Below, piece after piece: positions 49,234 through 61,621 of a stretch of DNA of 64,000 nt (position 1 is the first letter of the stretch; every line of letters begins with the position of its first letter). The notes under the pieces are model-generated. The model did no database searches. It saw nothing but the letters and a program-made list of their open reading frames with translations, and was not told the origin of the DNA. The stretch comes from Cardiocondyla obscurior (taxonomy: Eukaryota; Arthropoda; Insecta; Hymenoptera; Formicidae), in the NCBI RefSeq assembly GCF_019399895.1, contig NC_091865.1, forward strand, positions 11,847,001-11,911,000. Reading direction: 5' to 3'. Made by a program: the position numbers and the translations under genes.

Positions 49234-50326
49234 TGGCGGTTTAGCGATCGGTCCGCTCCCGCTAAATTTTCCGTTCTTGGACGTAAAAATCGTACAAAGT
49301 GCGTCACGCATCGTCGGCAAATTGCAGAGTGAGGTATGTATGTATGCACACAGCCGTCCGATTGTACGGGCTGTCTCGATATAAACAGTATAGATTGCGA
49401 GCGAGATTAATTGAAATAAATCCCCGTCAGCTAATATTTCACGGGTCACGGCGAAACCGGTTCGATTAGACACTCGTAATTCGATCGCAGAATTCACTCT
49501 TGAATTGTTGTCATTGAACTTGGAAAGATATCATTTGTTTGCCAATGTAATCGCTCTCATTAATCGCTTATCAATTCCACAGCAGCACCGCGACATTAAC
49601 GAGGTGGTGGTGAAACGTAGAGCTGAGCTGCGACGAAGGGGAAAATCCAGAGAGATCGTCAGAGATCATTGAACCGAGGAAACGAGAGGAATGCGGAGAA
49701 ACTACTCTAGGGTAAAATTTGTCAATCAACGCTTAAACCACGGCTGCAACGCCCGTTGACGCTTGACGGATGCACTTTGCCTATCTGGATTTCATAAGCT
49801 TGTTTCACAGTTTATCTACTGGTGAGTATATTATTAGAATAGAAAACACAATATTTGAAAGTAAGTAATACATTAGAACTCGTTGTACTGTAGGTACAAC
49901 CTACCTTTTGAATGATGATACTCTGTACAAGAAGGTAGAACAGTTCTGGCAGAACTGTGGCTTCATATAAGACCACCCATATATTAGACTTAATTTAGTA
50001 CCAGACAAACTGGCATATACGTGGGTGTCAATTCAGAACTGGTATAGGTTATGCATAGGTTACTATCTTACATTATTTGTCATATATAAATGTCTGATTA
50101 AAAAACCTTGGCTGATTAAGAAACTTTTGCTTCTGAGAACTATTTATATTTGTTTATTCTCATGTGCATTTTATATGCTTTTTGTTTTTTGAAAATTCAA
50201 GTCTAGAGTATTACTTGTAGTATCTCAAATTAAATTATAAAATTTAATTTGATTAATGATATAATAAGTATAAATTTATTTGTATTTATATATTTTATTT
50301 TTACAGGATTAATATTTTTATAAATA

Positions 50327-51588
50327 ATGGACAACTTTCCATTACGTAAAGTAGAGCTGCAAACAGATGTCTACATGGTATGTTTGCAGCATGCTTTATC
50401 CACAGAAAACTTTGAAGTAATGGGTTTACTCATTGGTGACGTAAGTAGAATTTTATAAAAATGCTTTATGTTCAATTTTTATTATTTTTTACACAACTAA
50501 TGAAGCAATTGTAAGCAATTATTAATTATCTTCTTTTTAGTCTGCTTGTGGAGTAGCAAAAATATCAGCTGTTATTATTTTACGACGTCTAGATAAGAAG
50601 AAAGACAGAGTAGAGATTTCATCAGTTCAATTATTGGAAGCAGCTGCCGAAGCTGAACGATTAACTACAGAATTAAATCGACCTATGCGCGTCCTCGGAT
50701 GGTATCATTCGCATCCACATATTACAGTTTGTCCATCACACGTTGGTGTGTATTATAAGTATTACTTTTGTCAAAACGTTTGAGTAACATCTAATTTGCA
50801 CTTAAAATTTTTATGTTAAATTTTTATTTTCACAGATGTTAGGACACAAGCTACTTATCAAACAATGGATCACAGTTTTGTGGGCTTAATATTTTCAGTA
50901 TTTTCAGAAGGCAAAGACACAAAGGTATATATACTTGTTTTTTATTAGTTTCTACATTAACAAGAAAAATTAATTAATAATTGTTATTATAAATTATATA
51001 TAATAAAATATTTTTTTTGTTTTAAAGGAACAAGAAATCTTTTTAAGTTGTTTTCAATCAGATAATGGTGAGGCTACGGAAATACCATTAGAGATAGTAC
51101 ATACACCAGAAATTTCGGATAGATGTTTAAGAGTAAGATTTAATTTTTTATATTATAATAAAAAAAACTGTAAATGGAAGAAAGCACATTATTGTAATTA
51201 AGTAACATTGTAGACAATGACAGATTTGTCGAAAATTTTGGTACAAGAAGAAGAAGATATGGCTGAAACGTGTAAAGATCATCCAGATGTCTTGGCCAGT
51301 ATTCACAACAATGCTGGTACGTGTATCATTATTAGACAATTTATACATACATATATCTAGAACATAATTAATTTAATTAATAGTTTCTAATATCTCACAA
51401 AGTAAATAACAATTTACAAATATACATAATTTTTATTTGCAGTTAGGACACGTGCGTTGGTTCATATAACAGACATTATCACAAAGCCTTTAGTACAAAC
51501 GTTTGAAAAAAGAATAGCGTTAAATAAATTACGTACCATACATCTTCGAAGACAACTACAAGAATTACAAAAAATGTGCAGCGGATAA
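50327..51588 (+). CDS. BRCC3: BRCC36, Lys63-specific deubiquitinase
   Basis: Six coding exons: 50327-50440, 50541-50745, 50836-50924, 51028-51132, 51214-51316 and 51443-51588. All have GT-AG borders and closing phases, giving 253 residues. The JAMM/MPN+ zinc protease signature is complete: Glu30 in FEVMGLLIGD, then HSHPHITVCPSHVD with His94, His96 and Asp107 as zinc ligands and Ser104 in the motif. The C-terminal third (from about residue 180) is helical and Leu/Lys/Arg-rich, as expected for the part that pairs with the pseudo-MPN scaffold. BRCC36 cleaves K63-linked ubiquitin chains in the BRISC and, in vertebrates, the BRCA1-A complex; an ant BRCC36 has been used for structural work on this family. 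A 5' untranslated intron probably spans 49822-50306. AATAAA follows the stop at 51614-51619. Another JAMM enzyme is unlikely given the HSHPHITVCPS context. Confidence 0.93.
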
Positions 51589-51613
51589 AAAACTTTTTAA
51601 ATTAATAATTCCT

Positions 51614-51619
51614 AATAAA
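51614..51619 (+). terminator. Polyadenylation signal AATAAA of BRCC36
   Basis: The signal lies 26 bases after the TAA stop of BRCC36, in AT-rich sequence. A second possible signal (GAATAAAA) lies near 51704. Confidence 0.55.
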
Positions 51620-51771
51620 TTATGATTGTACTTTTTGTTAAATACCAAACTTTTATTAGTAATAATGACCAGAGAACAGATTAATACAACAGTAAAACAA
51701 CCAAGAATAAAACCCAATACGTATTAACATAAAATATTTTCTTCGTAACTAAATCCTATCTTTATATAAAA

Positions 51772-52018
51772 CTAGCGCGCCGACTAATCACAGCGCTCCA
51801 TCAATCTCCTGATCACGAGTTGGTAACGGACTATGTGACTCGTGCTACTGCAAACGAGAGGATACGCGGCCACGCGGAGAACATCGGTTTCGAGATAAAG
51901 ACGTCGAGGCATCCAAGTGTGTTTTCTCACGGCTCATCATCGTGTACCTGTATCTAGTGAAACGCTGTGGTTGGTCGACGCGTAATTTCTCTAGCGCGCC
52001 GACCAAGCACAGCGCCGC
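51772..52018. repeat. Three copies of a 20-28 bp element upstream of the integrin gene, two forming a hairpin
   Basis: CTAGCGCGCCGACTAATCAC at 51772 and CTAGCGCGCCGACCAAGCAC at 51991 are direct copies (about 28 bases each, through CAGCGC). An inverted copy, CGCTGTGGTTGGTCGACGCG, lies at 51964-51983. The inverted copy and the second direct copy can pair as a stem of about 18 bp around a loop of about 10 bases. It could be a regulatory module or the remnant of an inverted duplication. Confidence 0.6.
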
Positions 52019-52417
52019 TGTTGGTTGAGTTTTTTAATCCAATGGCGCGCTTCAATTTTTAACCAATACCGAAATGAATGGCGGAACGCCGCCGCGGAGT
52101 GCCGCGTATGAAAGGGCAGCCTGAACTGTGCGGTTCCCTGTGAAGGTACGCCTCGACGCGTGGGTGGATGGGTGGGTTGGGTAGTGTATTTTCAAAAATG
52201 TAGTAAGAGTACGGAGCAAAGGAGCACTTGTGGCTTGGCTTGGCTTCCAGTTCGCGACTCGCGGCTCGCAGCACCGACGGTGATGACGAAGAAACGTGAC
52301 GCACGATAGTGTAGGGCCGCGCAGAAAGCTCGGAAGGATCAGAGGACGATTCGAAAGGGGTCTGGTCGACCAGCTTAGTTCTACGATAACCGTAGTATTG
52401 AAATAGAAGCACGAACG

Positions 52418-55400
52418 ATGGGAACGAGAACGTTACTGTGGATAGCTTTGAGTGTGTGCGTCACACACGCTTTCAATCTCGAGCCGCGGATACCTGTTAT
52501 CAAAAGAGGTCTGCAAGGCTCCTATTTCGGTTACTCCGTCGCCGAACACATAGAGGTGGAGAATCACTCGTTTCCGAAGCTGACGAGCTGGTATGTCCGA
52601 TTTTTTTATTTGTTTTTATTATTATCAGACTCATTTTTTTCTTTTCTTTTTTTTACAAGACTTGTATTTTAAGAACGTTTAATTTTTTTTTCTTTTTTAC
52701 AGGATGCTGGTCGGCGCACCCTTGGATCAAAATCGACAACCGGGTACAAACAGGTCGGGAGCATTGTGGCAATGCCCATTAAGCACATATACAAGGGATT
52801 GCACTCAAGTTATTACAGACGGCCGGCTGAGTATGTTTGGCATATTTTTCTAATTTTGTTAGTTGTATTAATGTAATAACTTTAAAAGTTATAGATTTGT
52901 AATACTATTATGCAGTTATAACAACTTTCTTTTTATATCACTGTACAAATTGAATTATCACTACACTTTATCAGATTCTGTTCAGTGTTGGAATGTTAAA
53001 ATTGAGTTAAGCACATTTTCCATGCCCTTTGTATTAAACACATTTAATAGTGGATAAATCTATATTTGATTTTATCTATTTATATATTATTTGATAATTA
53101 ATTTTATATTATGTATATGTAATAAGATGCATTCTCCATGCATTCTCCATGCCCTTTGTATTAAACACATTTAATAGTGGATTAATCTATATTTGATTTC
53201 ATCTATTTATATATTATTTGATAATTAATTTTATATTATGTATATGTAATAAGATGCTTTTTTGTTAAATCATGGTTCGGTAAACCAGTGGATGATGGTC
53301 TAAACAGACCACATGAAAACGAATCGTACGGTTCAAGTAAGTGCATAATGAATTTCAGCAGAGTCTTTGCAGAATGAATTGAATGAAGAGTTTGAAGACT
53401 TTTAGCCAGAGGTTGCCATATAAATTGCATAAATCTTTTCTGAATAGAAAAGAAATATTATATATTAAAAATACGAGAAAGCATGCGTGGTTAAAAAAAA
53501 AATAATCCTTATTATCTCTTACACATATGTTAATTCTGTTGCATTAAAGCTTGTAATTAAAGCATTAAAGCTTTCGAAATAAATTATAGATGAATTGTTT
53601 CTTAAGACTAATAACACTAATTAATGATAGCAATTTATATTTTTTACAGCATTGTTATGTTACATGAATGCTGACTGACACTTCCGTTTTTACTAACATT
53701 ATTTTTTGCAAATTTATTTGCAGTGTTTTCTTTATTGAGATTTATATTGAAGCATGATCACTAAATGATGTAATAAATTCAAGAATAATAATTTGTTATT
53801 TATCTTAAAAAATTATAACTTATTTATTTGCATTTATCTCTCAGTGTACCACACAATTACAAACATACAAAATAGTTTTATATTACGTTTTCCTATCTTT
53901 TAATTATTTATTTATTTGTTATTAAGTTTTAAATACTCTTGCAATTTAAATTAAATTAAATTAATAATTTAATTCATAAAATCGAACGTTATATATATAT
54001 ATATAAAATATTTATAATGTTTATAAAATGTAAATTATTTATAATCTTATACTTGTTAAAAGTCTTGTTTTTTTTTCAGATTTGGAGTCTGATGAGCTAG
54101 TGCCACCAGGGAATGATGAAATAAAAAATAATCAATGGTTAGGCGTTACTGTACGTAGTCAAGGAGTAGGAGGCAAAGTTATGGTAAGTAAAAAAAGGTG
54201 TATGTAAACAGTTTTAAATTCATTAGTACCATATCGCATAAAATATTAATTAATTTTATTAATTCAGGTATGCGCGCATCGCCATATCGTTAAAACAAGC
54301 GATTCCCAATGGGGTCAAGGCCAATGTTACATATTATCTCAGGATTTAAAGTACGACGATTTGAAAAAGCCGTGCTCTGGAAAACCTACTAACAAGTAAT
54401 ATAAAAAAGCTACTCACGTTCCTAGTGTTTCATAAATTTAACAACTAATAATCAATTTCTTTTTAAAATTCAATTTTTTAGAGCTCACGAGCAATTCGGC
54501 TACTGTCAAGCTGGTATTAGCGGTTTATTAACTGCTGAAGATCGTGTAGTGATCGGTACTCCGGGACCACATACTTGGAGAGGAACTCTTTACTTATTCA
54601 CCGTTTCTGATGAATTTTTGAGTAGGGATAATACAGTTTACAATGCACCGATGCAAGACTTTTCACCCGTTAACAAATATAGTTATCTTGGTAGGTATTT
54701 TTATTAAAAATAATTTTATATTTTAGTAAGCTTTAATGCTTTAATTTAAAATGTGACAAATATCTTACTTATTAATTATTGCCTGAAAATCGATTTATTC
54801 TGCATTCAAATTTGTTATATTATTATTATTTTATTTTTTTAATTAAGATTTTACTATGTTGATTTTTTATTTAATTCTCTTTAACATTTTTTACGTGTTA
54901 TAGGAATGTCCGTAGCCGTTGGAAACTTCTTTGGCAAGGATTTGGCTTATGCGGCGGGAGCGCCTCGTTCTAATGGCACAGGCCAAGTAATTTTGTTTAC
55001 CAGGCGTGATTTTAAACCAGATATGGATGTCGCTCTTATTCTAGACGGCGAACAATTTGCCTCTAGCTATGGATACGAAATCACATCGGCGGATATAAAT
55101 GGAGACAAGTAGGATATTATTTAACAGATTTTATTAACGTTTGTTTTAAGATCATTATTTATATACTTTAATATTTTTATATTATAGGGTAACTGATTTG
55201 ATTGTGGCCGCACCGTTTTATTTCAACAAAGCAGAAGGTGGAGCTGTCTATATTTACACAGCATTAGATATATGTAGAACTGTTAGAGATAGTGATAAAT
55301 GTGCATTTGTTAAGCTCGTTGGTCGTGAAGAATCAAGGTTTAGCATATTTTTAATTATATATATTTTTTTAAATACTTGGATGAATATTAAATATATTAT

Positions 55401-58400
55401 AATTTAAACAAATTGATAGGTTCGGATTTGCATTGACGAATTTGGGTGATTTAAATAAGGATGGATACGAAGATATTGCAATTGGAGCTCCGTACGAGGG
55501 AAAAGGAACAGTTTACATTTATTTAGGTTCCAAAAATGGCATAATTAAAACACCATCACAAGTAAGAAGTTTTTAGTATTTTATTTTATTTTATTTTATT
55601 TTATTTTATTTATATATTTTAGTATTTGATTTATGCGATTTGTCATTTTTTAATGTTATTGTTCACAGATTATTCATGCTGAAGATATGCCTACACCACT
55701 AAAAACATTTGGCTATTCGTTAAGCGGCGGAATTGACATGGATCAGAATGGTTATTCGGATCTCTTGATCGGGGCGTACGAGAACGATGCCGTTGTACTT
55801 CTCCGTTCGAAAAAAATAATCGATATTTCCACTTATATACGCTATGCAAAAAAGAATGAGCAGTATCAAGATACAATAGAACCCATTGATCCCAACAGAA
55901 TTGGATGTTTGGCTGATCCAAACTCGAATTATACATGTTTCACATTTGAGGCTTGCTGTAAAACGGAATCGCTCTCTTTAGCAAAAGATTCTATGCAAAA
56001 TCTCAAATTGAATTATTACATCGAAGCGGAAACTTATGCCGGAACTAAGAAATTCTCAAGAGTTTGGTTCGGTATCAACGGTAATTCACGTCTTCATTAC
56101 ATTAATCGAACGGTGACTCTGAATAGTTCAAAGTTAACACACTGTGAAAAGGAAACTGTTTATTTGAAGGTAAATTTTATTTTACTTTTCTTCTGTCGTT
56201 ATATTTTTGATAGTCATGTATTAATTTTTATAACATTTAACTACAAATATTAAATACTTTTATCGTCTTATTTTTTTTTTTTTATAATTTGTTCATGTTT
56301 TTCTTGACAATATATAGATCTTATGAATTTAACAGGAGAACACACGCGATATCCAAACTCCCATTAAATTCCGTCTTAATTACTCGCTGATACAAGAAGA
56401 ACCAGTCATGCCGTTTGAAGGTGCTCCTTTACCCGATATGAAGAATTATCCGATACTCAATCAACAAGAAGCCGCACGCATATTTGAAGCTGTCTTTCAG
56501 AAAGATTGTGGAAATAATGATATTTGCGAAAGTGATTTGCAAGTGAAGGCTAAATTGAATTTATCAGGTAAGTATTTCATTTTAATTTAAAATTTTCACA
56601 TAATAACATCGTTAAATTAGCTTCCTCAGTAAAACCGGACTTTTACGAGTTACTTCTGGGCGAGAAAGAAGAGATAGTGGTAGAAGTGAATGTGACAAAC
56701 GTTGGCGAGTCTGCGTATGAAGCTCAACTGTTTATCGTTCATTCACAAAGTTTGAACTACATTGGTAGTAAGAGCAACGACTCCGTGATCTGCAATTTGT
56801 TCAATGCTACTATAATATCGTGTTCTATTGGCAATCCATTTAAAAAAGACAAGGCAATGGATATACAAGTAAGATTTGATCCCAAAGGTCTCGAAGATAA
56901 TGAATCGCAGTTAAGTTTCACGATTTTTGCGAATTCTACATCAAAAGAAGTAAAAGAAAAGCAACCTACTGTGTTGCAAGCTACAGTATTAAAACGCGCC
57001 GAACTTTCGATTAAAGGGTAAGTGTTATTTTATTATTTTATTATTTTAATTATTTTAATAATTTTAATTAATTTAAAGTTATATTTTATTATTTTAATAT
57101 CTTATCATTATTTAATGTTCATGTTACGTAATATTTTCACATTCTTTTCTCGTAAATTTATAGAAGCGCAAAAACTCAATGGGCGTTTTATGGTGGTCCC
57201 GTAGTCGGAGAATCTGCGATAAAATACTTGAATGAAGTAGGGCCGAAGGTGTCGCATATTTATGAAGTGTTTAATGAAGGCCCATGGAAAGTTAGTACTG
57301 TAGAAATACGTATTTCATGGCCTTACGAGGTCGCGAACGACAAAACACACGGCAAGTGGCTACTTTACATGGAAGAAATCCCAACTGTTCAAGGTAATAT
57401 GAAACATTTTTATCCTCCCTTAATATATCGTACAATGTGCAAAAAAAAAAAAACGAATAAAAGATGTAAAATTTGAGAATTAAAATTAAATGATAATCTA
57501 AATTCTTAAATTTTACTGCAAAGTATATTATAAATTTTATTTAGTGAATATTTAATTATTTACGTGTAGGGGATGGTGAATGTATATTGCCACCGGGACA
57601 TGTAGTTAATCCATTAAAACTGGAAGATAATGCCAATTTGGACGATATCAGTAACATTATGCAATTTTCGACTTCTCCATCAACAGTTTCATACAACCAT
57701 ACCAATCATGTAAGAATAACGCGAGATACAGAAAAAGTTGTAAATACACGAACAATTACGGATAAAGATGGACATCGGCATCGTGTCGTTGCAATGGTAA
57801 ATTATTACTTATAATAATAAGTTTTTTTAACTGAACTCAAATATACAGAACTATCAGTATACTCTCAAATCAAATGCAAAAATAAAATTTCACTGAACAT
57901 TGATAGAAAAATCTTACATTACAGAATTGCAAAGCTGGTACAGCAAAGTGTTTTGACGTTGTATGTTATATATATAATTTACAAAGAAAACAGGAAGCCA
58001 TTATAACTGTTAAAGCAAGGTAATAATATAAATGTAAAATTAATTATTAACTGTGTCATATTAAATTGTAATTTATTAATTAATATATTTTTCAAAATTA
58101 TTGCGGAGCATCTTGTAATATTTAAAGAAATTATTTTCAGACTTTGGAATTCTACTTTAGTTGAAGACTATCCCAAAGTAGACATGGTTAAAATAGGTTC
58201 CAACGCTAGAATAGTAATACCTTCGAGTATTGTGATACAACAAGAGAACTTGAAGGATGATTATGCAATTGTACGTATACTTCATATAAAAAATATAGAA
58301 AATTTTAAAAGTTTTTGCAATGAAAATTAGTAAACTGTTATTTCACGTTGCTATACAGGCTGAGACAATTGCTTATCCAGATCTATTGGATCAGCAAGAA

Positions 58401-58589
58401 GCAGAACCCGTACCAATATGGATTTATATAGTAGCTGCAGTAGCTGGCATGCTGTTATTCATTCTACTTACATTAATATTAAGAAAACTCGGCTTCTTTA
58501 AGAGACGGCGTCCGGATCCGACTTTATCTGGAAATCTTGAAAAGCATAGAGACGATAATCCTGAAAATGAAGCATTATTCAAACATTAA
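52418..58589 (+). CDS. mew: Integrin alpha subunit, PS1 (laminin-receptor) type
   Basis: Sixteen exons: 52418-52590, 52703-52830, 54080-54183, 54268-54395, 54482-54690, 54904-55108, 55188-55337, 55420-55561, 55669-56169, 56336-56567, 56621-57017, 57164-57393, 57570-57796, 57925-58019, 58141-58270 and 58359-58589. All phases close, giving 1093 residues. A signal peptide (MGTRTLLWIALSVCVTHA) precedes a seven-blade FG-GAP propeller without an inserted I domain. Three cation loops are visible: DINGDKVTD (311-319), DLNKDGYED (376-384) and DMDQNGYSD (436-444). Cys-rich thigh/calf modules follow, then a membrane span (about 1037-1058) and the GFFKR talin/calcium-region motif (1062-1066) in a tail of about 35 residues. 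NNQWLGVTVRSQGVGGKV followed by CAHR matches the alpha3/6/7-PS1 group rather than the RGD-binding PS2 group. The alpha chain pairs with a beta chain at the cell surface for matrix adhesion. No clear RXXR furin site was seen (DGHRHR near residue 938 lacks the -4 Arg). Confidence 0.93.
53021..53257. repeat. Tandem duplication of about 127 bp in integrin intron 2
   Basis: CATGCCCTTTGTATTAAACA starts at 53021 and again at 53148. The copies run to GTAATAAGATGC (53130 and 53257) with only two or three differences. Between them is a short extra CATTCTC repeat. This is a recent local duplication inside the intron 52831-54079. Confidence 0.93.
55573..55612. repeat. (TTTTA)n pentamer microsatellite in integrin intron 8
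   Basis: About seven TTTTA/TATTT units directly follow the donor of exon 8 (55561). Ordinary AT-rich intronic slippage. Confidence 0.85.
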
Positions 58590-58647
58590 GGGGATCCTAC
58601 AGTCATCGGTCTTATCTACTGTACAAAGTAAAATGTTTGAATTAGAC

Positions 58648-58660
58648 AATAAATAATAAA
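58648..58660 (+). terminator. Two overlapping-range AATAAA signals of the integrin gene
   Basis: AATAAA occurs at 58648-58653 and 58655-58660, about 60 bases after the integrin TAA, and probably directs 3' end formation. Confidence 0.6.
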
Positions 58661-59797
58661 TTATCGTTTGTACGAATCACATAAATAAGTATCAAAGAAA
58701 TAGTTAAATTAGGTCGAGACTACATCTCGAATGCCTAAAAATTATTTTGTCATAAATGACTTATTTAACAAAAAGTTTTAGTAATACTTTAAATTCTCTT
58801 TTTTTTACATTGTTATACTTGTCGAAATTTAATCTTAACTTTAGGATCTCCATAATCGTTAAATTAAAACGTAAAACGTTAAAATATAAAAACAAATTGT
58901 TATGATAAGTACTTAAAAATAAGTACTTACAGTGAAGAACAAGAAAACGAAAGAGATTCTCGGCTTTTTAAACAGCACGTGTCTCATTGTTCTACGATCG
59001 CTACTTATATTGTATAATAAGCCATTTTATATCTAGTAGAAAGTACGTAGTTATTGATATTTTTATTCATTATATACACATCAAATAACATTGACGTGAT
59101 AGAAGGGAGATGAATTAAATTTGAACTATAATTGTTCTTTGTTCTAATATTATATTGAAATTGAATCGATTATGTACATTAACATATATACGTATCAATT
59201 ATTTTTTTTAAATGTTTTTTCTATTGATATTTATAAATGTTTATTATAATTTCGTAAGAGAAAGAAATCATTCCACCTCGCACGATAAAAATTTCAATGC
59301 ATTATACGTAGAATTTAAAAATGAAAAATTTCTCATAAATACAATATTGGTCATATTTTTATTTAAGATTGTTAAAACTATACTGCATTAATGATGTTAT
59401 GATCTCTCATGCCAATGTTTGTTATACTGCCCTAAAAATGAAAAAAATCTATATATGCATAATTATAGAACTTTTTTATTAAGATTTAGTAATATTATAT
59501 ATATAATTTATATTTATATATGTATATAAAATTTTTTTTGTAATGTTATATGCGATAAATTTTATATTCGTTTGTAACTGATAAATTCGATATATATTTA
59601 CATTTTATTATTAACGAAATAAATTTTTATTCTAAAATTATGGGTAAAAGTATCGTATTATTTTTTTTTAACCTTTATTTCTAAACTAAAATATTTTATT
59701 ATTACAGAAATAAACACAAAAAAATGTAAATGGTTTTCTTAACTTACCTCGAATATTTATACAGGCTCAGACCAATATTATACATTAAGAAAAAAAA
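58661..59797. other. AT-rich DNA between the convergent integrin and PGAP3 genes
   Basis: No gene found. The right end should contain the PGAP3 3' untranslated region on the minus strand. Minus-strand AATAAA signals (TTTATT) lie at 59695-59700 and 59674-59679, about 100-125 bases after the PGAP3 stop. The rest has no visible structure. Confidence 0.55.
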
Positions 59798-61621
59798 TTA
59801 TTGCATATGATGATCAATATCTAGAAATGATTTATTGTAATACATTTTTAGATAATGGCAATCTGCGATCATAAACCTGTAAAATACGAATTAGGACGTA
59901 ATTATTAAAATATACTTAAATATATTAAATATCTAAACAATATACGTAATCCTAGGCAGCAAAGGCAAGGAATGAGAGAACGGATAAAAATCGGTCTTCG
60001 GCAATCCGGCCGGCGCGGTACATGTGAAACTCGACGCACACGACTCTAAAGTTACGTTCGCTAGCTGCCGTCGGCGCAGCAAACGTCATATCTGCTTTCC
60101 AGCGTACATCTATGCATGCATAATTACCTATATAATAATATTGTTAAAGGTACTGTACTGGCGTGCCATAATGAATGGGCATCAAATATCCAAAAAATAG
60201 GAGGAAAATCTGCTAACTCGAGCATAGTTACGAGAATAGTTAATACATCAAAACAAGCAATTAAGTACAAGTAAGGCAACTGTGTACGGTTAAAATACCA
60301 CCACAGCATCGTTATCACGACAGTCGTTATTCCTAGAATCATAAATACTTTAATTTTATAATATATATTTTCCTGCAAAAAAATGCAAAAATTGTAAAAA
60401 TTACCTATCGCTACATTAAGCGTCATATTATAACCGTAATTAATTCTGCCTGACCATAAATGTGATAAATGCGTACACAAAATGCTTACGTATCCACAAG
60501 TTATTATAAAAAATGCTTTACTGTTTTTGTTCGTTATCCTAAAAAATAATTACATCTATTAAATGATTAATTTAATGATTTTATCATATATATATATGAT
60601 CATTAAATGATTAAATTAAAAAAACCAATAAAGATTTTGAATTTATATAAGATTTTTCGTTTTTTGTTAATTGTATGTAAATGAGACAAAGTTTATTGTC
60701 TTTTACCTTAAAAGTATACAGTATAAGAGGGTAAGTACCATACTAAATGCACAAGAATAGTCCATAGCTTCTGTAAATGGCCAATCCCGTGAATGGAATA
60801 CAGTAGACCAAAACCATCCATTTAGACATATCTATAGTAAAGTTGAACCTTTTAAGCAAGTATTATTCTTAAAAATTGTTCATAATCATAAAAAAAAATT
60901 ATATATATATATATAAACAAATTATTTTAATACATTTATATATCATAAGTATGTAAATTAATATTAATATTAAACTTACAATGCTAAAATATGTCCAAAT
61001 GTAAAACATAGGATTGAATCGGTCTATGTTCTTTTTAAATTTCTGATACATGATCCAATGTGCATAAAAATTTAATATAGAAAATAAAACTGAGGCAGGC
61101 TCTTGACATCCAAATAGACGAATAAATGGCCACTGTAAAAATAAGAATAATTATTTTATTTAATTAATTAATTTTATTTATTTAATAATTAAAATAAGAA
61201 TAAATAAATAATACATAATCAATTATAAAATTAATATAAGTATTGAACTATTTTACTTACTCTTCCATGAAACTGTGGTATTTTCAAACCATGAGATACA
61301 AAGTAGTCAACAGTCTTCCACGTACAAATATAACTGCAGTCTTCCTTGCAAGACCAGTGTAACAAGATTAAAGATAGAGCTGGTGTTTCTTTAAACCTCG
61401 TTTCTACAACATACATCACATTCGTTAAAAATTAAATTAAAGTAAATAAAAAATTAAATTAAAAAAGAATTGTCATTACCATCTTCGCAGTGGCTAATGC
61501 GACACGATGCTAGACATTGATTGTATACCTGCGACCTGTCACCTGTCGAACCAATTGTATTTCCAACAAGACACACATGAAAAATCAACCAAAGAGTCCA
61601 TATTTTGATCGACTTTGACAT
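59798..61621 (-). CDS. PGAP3: PGAP3 (PER1 family), GPI-anchor fatty-acid remodelling enzyme
   Basis: Seven exons on the minus strand: 61621-61480, 61403-61261, 61132-60980, 60831-60707, 60538-60405, 60332-60128 and 59876-59798. Phases close to 326 residues, close to the usual 320 or so. A signal peptide (MSKSIKIWTLWLIFHVCLVG) leads a Cys-rich luminal region with CLASCRISHCED and LHWSCKEDCSYICTW, then about seven membrane spans. Family hallmarks are HGRWPFIRLFGCQEPASV, VFHSRDWPFTEAMDY and DAHSLWHAST, which carry the conserved Ser, Asp and His residues of the CREST hydrolase superfamily. PER1/PGAP3 removes the sn-2 acyl chain from the GPI lipid in the Golgi (ER in yeast) so that a saturated chain can be added. 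The short last exon (FMIADCHYLKMYYNKS) fits the charged C-terminal tail of the family but is the least certain exon. Intron 5 (60404-60333) is 72 bases, a multiple of three, and has no in-frame stop. Confidence 0.92.

Larger units (their letters stand above)
46028..50326. promoter_or_regulatory. Divergent intergenic region between spinster and BRCC36
   Basis: These 4.3 kb separate the two start codons of a head-to-head pair and contain the inverted repeat, the tandem duplication and the microsatellites listed separately. Parts are CpG-rich (46280-46680, 48830-49330), as expected of promoters. On the + strand a donor gtgagt at 49822 and an acceptor ttttacag ending at 50306 delimit a likely 5' untranslated intron of BRCC36. 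On the minus strand the spinster 5' untranslated sequence lies just above 46027. Confidence 0.55.
51589..52417. promoter_or_regulatory. BRCC36 3' end and integrin alpha promoter/leader
   Basis: The first 180 bases are AT-rich 3' flank of BRCC36. From about 51770 the DNA becomes CpG-rich up to the integrin ATG at 52418, as expected of promoter and 5' leader. It holds the repeated GCGCCGACCAA/CACAGCG elements described at 51772-52018. The minus-strand frame across 52059-52412 has no recognisable content. Confidence 0.5.
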
